Assembly (NCBI GenBank): GCA_025499705.1
Contig: JAFMVE010000013.1
Span: forward strand, 1-64,000
From: Carboxylicivirga caseinilyticus
Lineage (GTDB): Bacteria > Bacteroidota > Bacteroidia > Bacteroidales > Marinilabiliaceae
Length of the DNA: 64,000 bases
Direction of reading: 5' to 3'
The notes below the pieces were generated by a model. That model did not search any database. It saw only the letters and a program-made list of their open reading frames with translations, and had not been told where the DNA came from. Shown here piece by piece: positions 21,001-29,468 of this stretch (positions are counted from its first letter, which is position 1; the number at the start of each line of letters is the position of its first letter). A program made the translations under genes and the position numbers.

Positions 21001-22305
21001 GACAAGAATACCAATATTGCCTTAACTACACACCCAATTCCTTATGGTGCCAAACTCCACATTAAAAACGGAGCCGAAATTAAGAAAGGCGATGTGATTT
21101 GTGAATGGGACCCATATAACGCATTGATCATTACAGAAAAATCCGGTAAGGTTTCTTTCGAAAATATGATTGATGGTGTTACTTACAAAGAGGAATCGGA
21201 TGAACAAACTGGTTTCCGCGAAAAAGTAATCACTGAAACTCGTGATAAAACCAAGAACCCATCATTGCGTATCTTAAGTGCCGATGGTGAGATCTTAAAA
21301 ACATATAACTTACCTGTGGGAGCTCACCTTTCAGTAGATGAAGGTGATGAAGTGAAAATGGGTCAGATATTAGCTAAGATTCCTCGTGCTGTTGGTAAAG
21401 CAGGTGATATCACCGGTGGTCTTCCAAGGGTAACCGAATTATTCGAAGCTCGTAACCCAAGTAACCCTGCAGTAGTATCTGAAGTTGATGGTGAGGTAAC
21501 GTTTGGTAAAATCAAACGTGGTAACCGCGAAATCATGGTTACTTCTAAAATAGGTGAAGTAAAGAAGTATCTGGTATCACTTTCTAAGCAGATCCTCGTT
21601 CAGGAGAATGACTATGTACGTGCGGGTACTCCTCTTTCTGACGGAGCAACTACTCCATCAGACATCTTGAGTATTAAAGGTCCTACTGCTGTTCAGGAAT
21701 ATATTGTGAACGAAGTTCAGGATGTATATCGTCTACAGGGTGTGAAAATCAATGATAAGCACTTCGAAATTATCGTACGTCAGATGATGCGTAAGGTAGA
21801 TATCGATGATCCGGGAGATACTAAATTCCTTGAAAAGCAAATCGTTGATAAGATTGAGTTCATGGAAGAGAACGATAATATCTGGGGTAAAAAAGTAGTT
21901 GAAGATGCTGGTGATTCACAAACATTGAAAGCTGGTATGATTATTACAGCCCGTCGTTTGCGTGATGAGAACTCTCAGTTGAAGCGTCGTGACTTGAAAC
22001 TGGTAACAGCTCGTGAAGCAATTCCGGCTACATCAAGTCAGGTATTACAGGGTATTACCCGTGCCGCACTTCAAACTAAGAGTTTCATGTCAGCTGCATC
22101 CTTCCAGGAAACAACTAAAGTGTTAAATGAAGCAGCTATCCAGGGTAAAGTCGACAGACTTGAAGGATTGAAGGAAAATGTGATCTGTGGTCACTTGATT
22201 CCTGCCGGTACTGGTGTGCGTTCATATAACAAAGTTGTTGTAGGATCACGAGAAGAATTTGACCGCTTGGTAGGTAAAGAAGTGGTTGAAGAGAATCAAG
22301 ACTAA
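18031..22305 (+). CDS. rpoC: RNA polymerase subunit beta'
   Basis: Largest core subunit, carrying the catalytic Mg2+ site. 1424 residues with the N-terminal zinc finger ([20 protein letters not shown], Cys around 70-88), the active-site loop [12 protein letters not shown] (about 470), the trigger-loop region [20 protein letters not shown] and the second zinc site ([16 protein letters not shown]). Complete and normal for Bacteroidota. Confidence 0.99.
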   Translation: MAFRRDQKTKTSFNKITIGLASPEEILEMSSGEVLKPETINYRTYKPERDGLFCERIFGPVKDYECHCGKYKRIRYRGIVCDRCGVEVTEKKVRRERMGHISLVVPVAHIWYFKSLPNKIGYLLGLPTKKLDTIIYYERYVVINAGVKAEDGINKMDFLTEEEYLDILETLPKDNQHLDDDDPNKFIAKMGADALHMLLGRIDLDSLSYDLRHKASTETSQQRKNEALKRLQVVESFRESQGINRPEWMIVKVVPVIPPELRPLVPLDGGRFATSDLNDLYRRVIIRNNRLKRLIEIKAPEVILRNEKRMLQEAVDSLFDNSRKSNAVKTDSNRPLKSLSDSLKGKQGRFRQNLLGKRVDYSARSVIVVGPELNMHECGIPKDMAAELFKPFVIRKLIERGVVKTVKSAKKIVDRKDPVVWDILENVMKGHPVLLNRAPTLHRLGIQAFQPKMIEGKAIQLHPLACSAFNADFDGDQMAVHLPLGNAAILEAQMLMLGSQNILNPANGAPITVPSQDMVLGLYYMTKAREGAKGEGLIFYSPEETKIAFNEKRVDLHAIVKVKTNDLNAEGEIVKTIIETTVGRILFNEFVPSKAGYINKVLTKKALRDIIGEVHKVCGTPRTAAFLDDIKNLGYRMAFEGGLSFNLGDVIIPAEKETLVQEGYDEVEEVMNNYNMGFITNNERYNQIIDIWTHVNARLTQTLMNQLSSDRQGFNSVYMMLDSGARGSKEQIRQLSGMRGLMAKPQKSGAEGGQIIENPILSNFKEGLSVLEYFISTHGARKGLADTALKTADAGYLTRRLVDVSQDVVILEEDCGTLRGLTATDIKNNEEVVASLYERILGRVSVHDIYHPSTGEKLVSAGEEIVEDQARLIDDSPIERVEIRSVLTCESKQGVCAKCYGRNLATGRMVQMGESVGVIAAQSIGEPGTQLTLRTFHVGGTAGNITSENSINAKYDGVVEIEELRTVPSTTEEGTEVDVVIGRLAELRIIDKNTNIALTTHPIPYGAKLHIKNGAEIKKGDVICEWDPYNALIITEKSGKVSFENMIDGVTYKEESDEQTGFREKVITETRDKTKNPSLRILSADGEILKTYNLPVGAHLSVDEGDEVKMGQILAKIPRAVGKAGDITGGLPRVTELFEARNPSNPAVVSEVDGEVTFGKIKRGNREIMVTSKIGEVKKYLVSLSKQILVQENDYVRAGTPLSDGATTPSDILSIKGPTAVQEYIVNEVQDVYRLQGVKINDKHFEIIVRQMMRKVDIDDPGDTKFLEKQIVDKIEFMEENDNIWGKKVVEDAGDSQTLKAGMIITARRLRDENSQLKRRDLKLVTAREAIPATSSQVLQGITRAALQTKSFMSAASFQETTKVLNEAAIQGKVDRLEGLKENVICGHLIPAGTGVRSYNKVVVGSREEFDRLVGKEVVEENQD

Positions 22306-22330
22306 ACAAATTATTTTGAGATAAGGAGAG

Positions 22331-22362
22331 AGGGGGAGCACGTTAGTGACTTCCCCTTTTTT
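22331..22362 (+). terminator. terminator after rpoC
   Basis: AGGGGGAG (22331-22338) pairs with CTTCCCCT (22350-22357; one G-T wobble), followed by TTTTT. It sits 14 bases before the DUF3467 gene. Confidence 0.75.
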
Positions 22363-22376
22363 GAAAAAATATTGCT

Positions 22377-22703
22377 ATGGAAGATAAGAAGAATCAGAAT
22401 CAGTTGAATATCGAGCTTAAGGAAGATGTTGCACAAGGTGTTTACTCAAACCTTGCTGTAATAACACATTCACCTTCGGAGTTTGTGCTCGATTTTGTGA
22501 GAGTTATGCCAGGTGTGCCTAAAGCACAGGTGAAATCGCGCGTTATCATTACACCTGAGCATGCTAAACGTTTGATGAATGCACTGAATGACAATATAAA
22601 GCGTTATGAGTCGATTCATGGTCCAATTAAACAATCGGTACCGCAAGGACCTGACGGTGGACCGGTGATGCCAATGAATTTTGGACCAACAGGACAAGCT
22701 TAA
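22377..22703 (+). CDS. DUF3467-family protein
   Basis: 108 residues matching the small DUF3467 family (VYSNLAVITHSPSEFVLDFVRVMPG; VIITPEHAKRLMNAL), commonly next to rpoC in Bacteroidota. The molecular function is unknown. No signal peptide or membrane segment. It is flanked by terminators on both sides; whether it is read by leak-through from rpoC or from its own start cannot be told. Confidence 0.85.
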   Translation: MEDKKNQNQLNIELKEDVAQGVYSNLAVITHSPSEFVLDFVRVMPGVPKAQVKSRVIITPEHAKRLMNALNDNIKRYESIHGPIKQSVPQGPDGGPVMPMNFGPTGQA

Positions 22704-22709
22704 AGAATA

Positions 22710-22737
22710 AAACGGGGCAATTTGCTCCGTTTTTTTT
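22710..22737 (+). terminator. terminator after the DUF3467 gene
   Basis: AAACGGGGC (22710-22718) pairs with GCTCCGT (22724-22730; one G-T wobble) with loop AATTT, then eight T. Confidence 0.85.
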
Positions 22738-22757
22738 ATTTTTAAATAAAAAATCAA

Positions 22758-23924
22758 ATGTCCATTCGTCTCCTGCTGTTTAGCCTCTTGGCTATTTTTA
22801 TTTCTTCATGTTCTGCTCAGACTGAAAAATCACGGATTATATTAGGTGCTGAGCAATTTGAATCCTACTTGCCATTGCTAAAAGACAAAAAAGTTGGATT
22901 ATTGGTTAATCACACTTCACTTGTAAATTCGACACATTTGTTAGATACCTTATTAGCATTAAATATTGATGTTCAAAAAGTATTTGCTCCCGAACATGGT
23001 TTCAGGGGAAATGCTGATGCAGGTGAGTTGATTAAAAGTGATGTTGATATAAAAACAGGAATTCCAATTGTTTCGATGTATGGTAAAAGTAAGAAACCGT
23101 CAAAGGAAACAATGGCAGGATTAGATGCTGTTGTATTTGATATACAGGATGTAGGAGTAAGGTTTTACACTTATGTTTCTTCGATGCATTACATGATGGA
23201 AGCATGTGCTGAGAATAATGTTCAGTTGATTGTGTTGGATCGTCCAAATCCGAATGGCGACTATTTTGATGGTCCGGTTTTACAAAAGAAATTTCAATCT
23301 TTTGTTGGGATGCATCCTATCCCTGTGGTGCATGGTCTTACGGTTGGTGAACTGGCAAAAATGATAAATGATGAGTATTGGTTAAAGGATAGCCTGAAGA
23401 CTAGTTTGACGGTAATTCCAATGCAGCATTATAGCCATGATACTTTTTATTCCTTACCGGTTAAACCTTCGCCCAATTTACCCAATGATATATCAATTAG
23501 ATTATATCCTTCCTTATGCTTTTTCGAAGCAACAACAATCAGTGTTGGACGTGGCACCTATATGCCGTTTCAGGTGATTGGTTATCCTGATTCCTGCATG
23601 GGAGATTTTACATTTACTCCGGTATCCATTGAAGGAATGTCAAAATATCCGTCACAACAGAATCAGTTATGTTATGGGATTGATCTCAGACAAGAGCCAT
23701 TAAGTCATATGTTTACACTGAAGTACTTTGTTGATTTTATGAATAAATGTGTTCCTTCAGATACATTAATCGACAGGGTTAGATGGTTTAATCTTCTTGC
23801 CGGCAACGATATGCTTTTAAAAAAAATAAAGGACGGATGGTCGGAAGAACAGATTAAAGAAAGCTGGCATGATGAATTAAATAACTATGCTATTTTAAGA
23901 CAAAAGTATTTGTTATATCCATGA
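22758..23924 (+). CDS. namZ: exo-beta-N-acetylmuramidase NamZ (DUF1343) lipoprotein
   Basis: Predicted to release N-acetylmuramic acid from the non-reducing end of peptidoglycan fragments (GH171 family). 388 residues; lipoprotein signal ending in AIFISSC (Cys about 18). Family features: GLLVNHTSLV, FAPEHGFRG (about 78-86), DIQDVGVRFYTYVSSM, DRPNPNGDYFDGP, EATTISVGRGTYMPFQVIG. The next gene, 10 bases on, is a NagZ-like GH3 enzyme; alternating NamZ and NagZ action dismantles the glycan chain from its end, so the two probably recover cell-wall sugars, acting outside the inner membrane. Confidence 0.9.
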   Translation: MSIRLLLFSLLAIFISSCSAQTEKSRIILGAEQFESYLPLLKDKKVGLLVNHTSLVNSTHLLDTLLALNIDVQKVFAPEHGFRGNADAGELIKSDVDIKTGIPIVSMYGKSKKPSKETMAGLDAVVFDIQDVGVRFYTYVSSMHYMMEACAENNVQLIVLDRPNPNGDYFDGPVLQKKFQSFVGMHPIPVVHGLTVGELAKMINDEYWLKDSLKTSLTVIPMQHYSHDTFYSLPVKPSPNLPNDISIRLYPSLCFFEATTISVGRGTYMPFQVIGYPDSCMGDFTFTPVSIEGMSKYPSQQNQLCYGIDLRQEPLSHMFTLKYFVDFMNKCVPSDTLIDRVRWFNLLAGNDMLLKKIKDGWSEEQIKESWHDELNNYAILRQKYLLYP

Positions 23925-23934
23925 TAAACATTGT

Positions 23935-26829
23935 ATGAAATCTATTATAAAAATTCTTCTTGTACTGGTATTACCATTCAATATTACTGCTCAATCTAAT
24001 TTTCCGTTTTATGCAGATGAAACAGCAAATCAATGGGTAGATAGTATTTATCAAACATTGTCTGTTGATGAGCAAATAGCACAATTGTTTTGGATAGCCA
24101 TTGAAAATACTGCTGATGAGAATGCTATATTGAAAAATGAGAACCTGATTCGCGAAACTAAACCGGGAGGAATCATATTTTTTGAGAGCCAATCTTCAGA
24201 AGTCATAGATTTGATTAGTCGTTTAAATCATTTATCAGAGGTTCCATTAATTGTGGCAATAGATGGAGAGTGGGGTTTAGGTATGCGTTTAAAAGATGCA
24301 AATTCTTTTCCTTATCAAATGACTTTAGGTGCTATTCAAAATGATAGTTTGATTTATGAAATGGGTAGGGAAATAGGTCGTCAGATGAAACAAATGGGTA
24401 TTAATGTTAATCTGGCTCCAGTAGTTGATGTTAATAACAATCCGGATAACCCTGTAATTGGAAAACGATCGTTTGGAGAGGATCCTGAAAATGTTGCCCG
24501 TAAATCATGGGCTTATGCCAAGGAACTGCAGGATGCCGGTATTCTGGCAGTTGCCAAGCATTTTCCGGGACATGGTGATACAAATAAAGATTCGCATCTT
24601 ACTTTACCTGTTATTTCGCACACTAAAGAAAGACTGGACAGTATTGAGCTGGTGCCTTTCCGGTATGTTATTGAAAAAGGAATCAAGGGTGTTATGACTG
24701 CTCATTTAGCTGTTACATCTCTGGAGGATAATGAACAGTTACCATCAAGTTTATCAAAATCGATTTCAACCGATTTGTTACAGACCCAAATGGGATTTAC
24801 AGGGCTGGTTATTACAGATGCTATGAATATGAAAGGTGTATCAGACTATTCGGGTGTTGGTGAAAATGAATTACAGGCTTTAATTGCTGGAAACGATATA
24901 ATCGAATTTAGTCCTGATCTGAAGAAATCAATTGAAACCATAAAAAAGGCTCTTCAATCTGGTAAAATATCTCAAAAAACAATAGAAGCTAAGTGTAAGA
25001 AAGCTTTATTGGCAAAATATGATTGTGGTCTGAGTAATGCCAGAACAGATTCTTTTAATTATAGTAATGACCATCCCAAAGCTGATTATTTGAAATCAAG
25101 CTTATATAAAGAAGCCATTACAGTAATAAAGAATGATGCTGGTATTCCGTTCAAAAAACTGGATGATATTAAAATATCAGTAGTTTGTTTTGAGAATGCT
25201 GTAGAATGGAAAAACAATTTTTTAAGGTATCTGGATGTTGAAATAATAGATGGGACTATAAGTAAGATTGATTTATTAGATAGTGCATCTAAGGTATTGG
25301 TAATTCCCGACAGTAAGGTTTATAAAAAATATCAGCAACAAATTGATCAGCTTTTGTTAAAAGACAATTGTATTTTAGTTTACCAGGGAAACCCATATCA
25401 ATTGGCTGAAATAGAAAATTTTGATAAGGCAGAAAGTATTATTCTAACCTATGAAAACAATCCTATTACCAGGGATTGGGTATCTCAACTTTTATTTGGA
25501 GCTATTGAAGCCAATGGTACTTTACCGGTTAGTATTAATGAAAAGTACAGAGCAGGTTATGGACTGAATATTGAATCATTAAACAGGCTATCGTATACAC
25601 AACCTGAAGAGTTTGATTTAGATTCTCGTTTTATTACAACAAAGGTTGATTCGGTTGTGAATGCAGGATTAACAATGAAGGCATTTCCGGGCTGCAGGGT
25701 TTTTGTAGCTATTGATGGAAAGGTGATATTCAATAAATGTTATGGTTTTCATACATATGACAGTATATCTCCTGTTCAGGAACACGATGTATACGATTTG
25801 GCATCAGTTACCAAAATATCTGGGCCATTACCTCTTATTATGAAGGGAGTGGATGATGGATTGATTGATTTGGATCAGTCTTTCTCAACTTATTGGCCTG
25901 ACTGGCAGAAAAAGCTTTTTCACAGCTCAAATAAGGAGGAGCTGATCTTTAGAGAAGTCTTAGCTCATCAAGCAGCTTTAACACCTTATATCAACTATTA
26001 TCCATTCACCTTAAAAAATGGTGTTTATAATAGTCGTTTTTATGATGATCATTTTTCAGATAAGTTTTCGTTGCAGATAGATGATAATGTGTTCCTGAAA
26101 ACATCGTTTAAAAAGAAGATTTATAAAGAAATACGTAAGTCACCTTTGTTGAATGAGCATAAATACACCTATAGTGGATTATCTTATATTATTTATCCAG
26201 AGCTGTTAACCAATCTTTTTCATCACAACTACGAAGAATGTCTTTATAGTCAGTTTTATAAACCTCTGGGAGCATCATCTCTTTGCTATCTGCCCCTTTC
26301 GAAGATGGATACCTGCAGAATTCTTCCTACAGAGATGGATAATAATTATCGGCATAAACTGGTTAAGGGATGGGTGCATGATGAAGCAGCTGCTGTAATG
26401 GGTGGAGTTTCAGGAAATGCAGGTTTATTTGCTTCTGTTCATGACTTGGCAAAGCTAATGCAGATGTATCTTCAGAATGGTGAATACGGGGGAGAAAGAT
26501 ACATAAGTGCCGATGTATTGAAACAATTCAGTCAGGTTCAATATCCTGAAAATGAAAACAGGAGAGGCCTGGGATTTGATAAGCCTATATTTGGTAATGA
26601 TACTTTATCTATTGATCAATCTTACCCTGCACCAGGAGTAAGTGCTGACAGTTTTGGACACAGTGGTTTTACCGGCACTTTTGTATGGATGGATCCCCAA
26701 TATAAAATGTTGTATATATTCTTGTCAAACAGAGTTTATCCAACAAGGGATAACAGACTTCTTTATCAAAAGAATATAAGACCTTCGATACAACAAGTAT
26801 TTTACGATGCTTTAAAATCCAAGAATTAA
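23935..26829 (+). CDS. GH3 beta-N-acetylhexosaminidase fused to a beta-lactamase-fold domain
   Basis: 964 residues with a signal peptide (to about 20). The GH3 domain (about 35-350) carries the NagZ signature KHFPGHGDT (208-216, with the Asp/His dyad that follows), KRSFGEDP and TDAMNMKG; a GH3 C-terminal-like region follows. From about 580 there is a serine beta-lactamase/esterase-like domain: Ser624-Val-Thr-Lys627 (SxxK), Tyr746 in YSG, and HSGFTG from His909 in place of KTG. The Tyr motif normally ends in Asn, so this domain may be a variant amidase/esterase. Such fusions are known in Bacteroidota; what the second domain cuts is not known. Ends overlapping the next, convergent gene by 4 bases. 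Confidence 0.9.
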   Translation: MKSIIKILLVLVLPFNITAQSNFPFYADETANQWVDSIYQTLSVDEQIAQLFWIAIENTADENAILKNENLIRETKPGGIIFFESQSSEVIDLISRLNHLSEVPLIVAIDGEWGLGMRLKDANSFPYQMTLGAIQNDSLIYEMGREIGRQMKQMGINVNLAPVVDVNNNPDNPVIGKRSFGEDPENVARKSWAYAKELQDAGILAVAKHFPGHGDTNKDSHLTLPVISHTKERLDSIELVPFRYVIEKGIKGVMTAHLAVTSLEDNEQLPSSLSKSISTDLLQTQMGFTGLVITDAMNMKGVSDYSGVGENELQALIAGNDIIEFSPDLKKSIETIKKALQSGKISQKTIEAKCKKALLAKYDCGLSNARTDSFNYSNDHPKADYLKSSLYKEAITVIKNDAGIPFKKLDDIKISVVCFENAVEWKNNFLRYLDVEIIDGTISKIDLLDSASKVLVIPDSKVYKKYQQQIDQLLLKDNCILVYQGNPYQLAEIENFDKAESIILTYENNPITRDWVSQLLFGAIEANGTLPVSINEKYRAGYGLNIESLNRLSYTQPEEFDLDSRFITTKVDSVVNAGLTMKAFPGCRVFVAIDGKVIFNKCYGFHTYDSISPVQEHDVYDLASVTKISGPLPLIMKGVDDGLIDLDQSFSTYWPDWQKKLFHSSNKEELIFREVLAHQAALTPYINYYPFTLKNGVYNSRFYDDHFSDKFSLQIDDNVFLKTSFKKKIYKEIRKSPLLNEHKYTYSGLSYIIYPELLTNLFHHNYEECLYSQFYKPLGASSLCYLPLSKMDTCRILPTEMDNNYRHKLVKGWVHDEAAAVMGGVSGNAGLFASVHDLAKLMQMYLQNGEYGGERYISADVLKQFSQVQYPENENRRGLGFDKPIFGNDTLSIDQSYPAPGVSADSFGHSGFTGTFVWMDPQYKMLYIFLSNRVYPTRDNRLLYQKNIRPSIQQVFYDALKSKN

Positions 26830-27551
26830 AAATCTTCAGGAAGTTCTTGCTGAGTCATTTCAGGGTAAACAGGGTTTGGATTCATTTTGTAAAAAATCTG
26901 TTTTTCAGTGATGTCCATTACAAGTACCTTCATGTGAATCAGATTGATCAGTATTTTTTCTGCTTTTCGTGGACTGATACGAGCCATTCCGCAAAATCTT
27001 GAGAAGGTGATATAACCATGAATTTCAAGATAGGAGAGAAGTTTGCTCTCGGCATATTTGATTTTTAACATGCCTCCACTTCCTTCTTTCTCCTTTTGCC
27101 ATACCTCCAATAAAATTCGGTTGGCCATAATGTTTTGATCCTTAACACGTACGTATGCTTTGGGCTTACCATCTTTATCTGGAGCACGGTGTGGACGTTT
27201 ATTGCTCTTGGGAATAATGATTTCAAGAACTGTTTTACCTTCTACTTCCCATTTTCTGGTTTCGAAAGGAACCTGTGGTTTGCAATGAATTTTAGCTGCT
27301 GCCTCAATCATGTAATATTCCTCATCAGATTCAACACCCGCAATTCTGCCATTGTCTTTTACGCCCAATAACAATCTACCACCATCGGTATTGGCAAAAG
27401 CAGATAATGAGCGGGCTATCTTTTTTGAGTCATTAACAGCGAATTTAAAATCCTGTGTCTGATGCTCACCTTCGGCAATCATATTTAATAGTTCTTTCCC
27501 TTCCACAACTAAAATTCTTTTGCGCAAAGGTCGGAAAAAAGTTGTCATCAA
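26826..27551 (-). CDS. AlbA_2 (Schlafen-like) ATP-binding domain protein with winged helix
   Basis: 241 residues. The N-terminal domain (about 20-140) matches the AlbA_2/divergent AAA family: EHQTQDFKFAV, KIARSLSAFANTDGGRLLLGVKDNG, and KPKAYVRVKDQNIMAN. The C-terminal 90 residues (SKLLSYLEIHGYITFSRF...) look like a winged helix, so a regulatory role is plausible. The exact start (ATG at 27551 or 27548) is open. Convergent with the GH3 gene and divergent from hydC1. Confidence 0.75.
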   Translation of the reverse strand: MMTTFFRPLRKRILVVEGKELLNMIAEGEHQTQDFKFAVNDSKKIARSLSAFANTDGGRLLLGVKDNGRIAGVESDEEYYMIEAAAKIHCKPQVPFETRKWEVEGKTVLEIIIPKSNKRPHRAPDKDGKPKAYVRVKDQNIMANRILLEVWQKEKEGSGGMLKIKYAESKLLSYLEIHGYITFSRFCGMARISPRKAEKILINLIHMKVLVMDITEKQIFYKMNPNPVYPEMTQQELPEDF

Positions 27552-27770
27552 CGAAATATTACTTTATTTCCAGAATTGGGCATCAATCAAGCAAATGCTT
27601 TACCTAATAGTATGTAGTGTGTTGATAAATAGTTATTAAGAATAAGTCTTTATAATACTTAAATAGGAAAATAGTGATATTTATCATGTGACAAAATCGT
27701 TAAAAAATATTAAATTACTGAAAAATATCTCTAATAAATAGAGCAGTGATCACCCTTAAATTTCGCAATT
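27552..27770 (+). promoter_or_regulatory. hydC1BA1 control region with FNR/CRP-like site
   Basis: At 27675-27686 there is TGAT-ATTT-ATCA, the core TGAT-N4-ATCA arrangement of FNR/CRP-family sites, and at 27746-27753 the palindrome GTGATCAC. No clean TTG/TAnnTTTG promoter is visible. This is the only upstream region of the first hydrogenase operon. Confidence 0.4.
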
Positions 27771-28250
27771 ATGACAGAAGTGAAACAACTGGTTCAAGAC
27801 CTTGCTGATCAATATGGCAGAAACCAGGAAAGTCTGTTACCAATTCTGCAAGGTATTGTAAACAGAGAGCAACACATTTCAGAAGATGCGATGATTGAAG
27901 TAGCCCGGGAATTGAATATTTCGGCAGCTCAGGTTTATGGAACTGCAACGTTTTATTCTTTTCTAAACACCAAACCCCTAGGCAAGTATGTCATTCGTGT
28001 TTGTAAAACAATTACGTGCATGATGCACGGAAAAAATCAGATTATAAAAGAACTTGAAACCGTTCTGAAGGTGAATCTGGGAGAAACCACACACGATGGC
28101 AAATTTACCCTGCTCGAAACAAACTGCCTTGGTCAATGTCATAAAGGGCCGGCAATGTTAATTAACGATAAACCATACACTGAACTTACTCCTGATAAGG
28201 TGAGAGAGATTATAATGATGTATCGTGATAAGGAATTACGAGTAAACTAA
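27771..28250 (+). CDS. hydC: HydC/NuoE-type [2Fe-2S] subunit, set 1
   Basis: Thioredoxin-fold electron-transfer subunit of an NAD-linked hydrogenase. 159 residues with an N-terminal helical bundle and four Cys ligands in the NuoE spacing: C78, C83, C119, C123 (VCKTITC and CLGQC). TATFYSFLNTKPLGKYVIRVC is typical. It starts an operon with hydB1 (19 bases) and hydA1 (17 bases) that ends at the terminator 31310-31335. Confidence 0.9.
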   Translation: MTEVKQLVQDLADQYGRNQESLLPILQGIVNREQHISEDAMIEVARELNISAAQVYGTATFYSFLNTKPLGKYVIRVCKTITCMMHGKNQIIKELETVLKVNLGETTHDGKFTLLETNCLGQCHKGPAMLINDKPYTELTPDKVREIIMMYRDKELRVN

Positions 28251-28269
28251 CCATTAACATCTTTCAACT

Positions 28270-29451
28270 ATGAAAAAGAAACATCTGCAACGACTGGATC
28301 TTATTTTTAAGAACGAACACGATATAGAAGATATTCTAACCAAAACATTCAAAAAAAGCAATGAGGAGCTTGTTAATGATTTGATAAGTTCAGGATTAAA
28401 AGGCCGAGGAGGTGCTGGATTTCCTACGGGTTTAAAATGGAAGCTGGCTTCAGAAGAAGAATCTGATTCTAAATACATTATTTGTAATGCCGATGAGGGT
28501 GAGCCCGGAACCTTTAAAGATCGTGAGATACTATCGAGAGTTCCCCATAAAGTTTTAACCGGAATGGCAGTTTGCGCCCGTATTATTGGAGCCAAAAAAG
28601 GATTTATTTATCTGCGGGGAGAATATGTTTTTCTGAAACCTCAATTAATGGAGGTAATTAAAGAATTTCATCAGTTATTGGATAAGCTCAAACTGGATTT
28701 CAGGGTTGAAATTTTCTTAGGTAGTGGAGCATATATCTGTGGGGAGGAAAGTGCCTTATTTGAAAGTATGGAAGGTAAAAGAGGAGAACCACGGAATAAA
28801 CCTCCTTTTCCAACACAGCATGGCTATAAAAGTAAACCAACCGTAATAAATAATGTAGAAACACTGGCTCATACATATTCGATTTTTAAATATGGTGCCG
28901 ATAAATTTAAAGATTTGGGAGTTCAGGATTCACGTGGGTCAAAAGTATTTTCTGTATCCGGAGATACTCCTATTCCTGGAATTTATGAACTGGAATTTGG
29001 TATGTCGTTACAAAAATTTGTAGAAGATTTTGGTGATGGGGATGCCAAAGCTGTTCAGGTCGGTGGTGCTTCCGGTTTTTGTGTACCCCGCAAAAAGTTT
29101 GACAAAACGGTTATAGGTTATCAGGGTAAACTAAGAGGTACTTCTTTGCCAACAGGAGGCTCCATGATGATTTTCAATTCGTCGCGTTCCATGTATAATG
29201 TCCTGCATAATTATCTTGATTTTTTTGTGGAAGAATCATGTGGGCAATGCACACCCTGCAGGGTTGGAACTCAACAATTATTGTTAGGTATTGAAGCCGT
29301 TAAAAAAGGAGAACAACCCTCTTCTTATCTTGAAAAGTTAATGGAACTGGCTGAAGCAATGCGGATAACTGCTAAATGTGGTTTAGGGCAATCAGTTGCT
29401 AATTCTTTCTCTTCAATTGTTGAGAACTTCAAAGAAGAAATGATCTACTAA
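28270..29451 (+). CDS. hydB: HydB/NuoF-type flavoprotein subunit, short form, set 1
   Basis: FMN/NAD(H)-binding subunit. 393 residues: GLKGRGGAGFPTGLKW (43-58, FMN/NADH site), ICNADEGEPGTFKDRE, GAYICGEESALFESMEGKRG, and the [4Fe-4S] site ESCGQCTPCRVG (C324, C327, C330) with a later Cys (KCGLG). Unlike HydB2 in this window it lacks both the N-terminal [2Fe-2S] thioredoxin-like domain and the C-terminal pair of [4Fe-4S] clusters, which in bifurcating HydB enzymes take part in electron routing. The complex may therefore be a simpler NAD-linked enzyme. Confidence 0.9.
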   Translation: MKKKHLQRLDLIFKNEHDIEDILTKTFKKSNEELVNDLISSGLKGRGGAGFPTGLKWKLASEEESDSKYIICNADEGEPGTFKDREILSRVPHKVLTGMAVCARIIGAKKGFIYLRGEYVFLKPQLMEVIKEFHQLLDKLKLDFRVEIFLGSGAYICGEESALFESMEGKRGEPRNKPPFPTQHGYKSKPTVINNVETLAHTYSIFKYGADKFKDLGVQDSRGSKVFSVSGDTPIPGIYELEFGMSLQKFVEDFGDGDAKAVQVGGASGFCVPRKKFDKTVIGYQGKLRGTSLPTGGSMMIFNSSRSMYNVLHNYLDFFVEESCGQCTPCRVGTQQLLLGIEAVKKGEQPSSYLEKLMELAEAMRITAKCGLGQSVANSFSSIVENFKEEMIY

Positions 29452-29468
29452 CCCTTAAATCGAAAATC

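Noticed and set aside
14293-21207. Several antisense ORFs of 60-115 codons inside rpoB and rpoC
   Set aside because: They follow codon bias of the real genes on the opposite strand, overlap fully and have no protein-family features.
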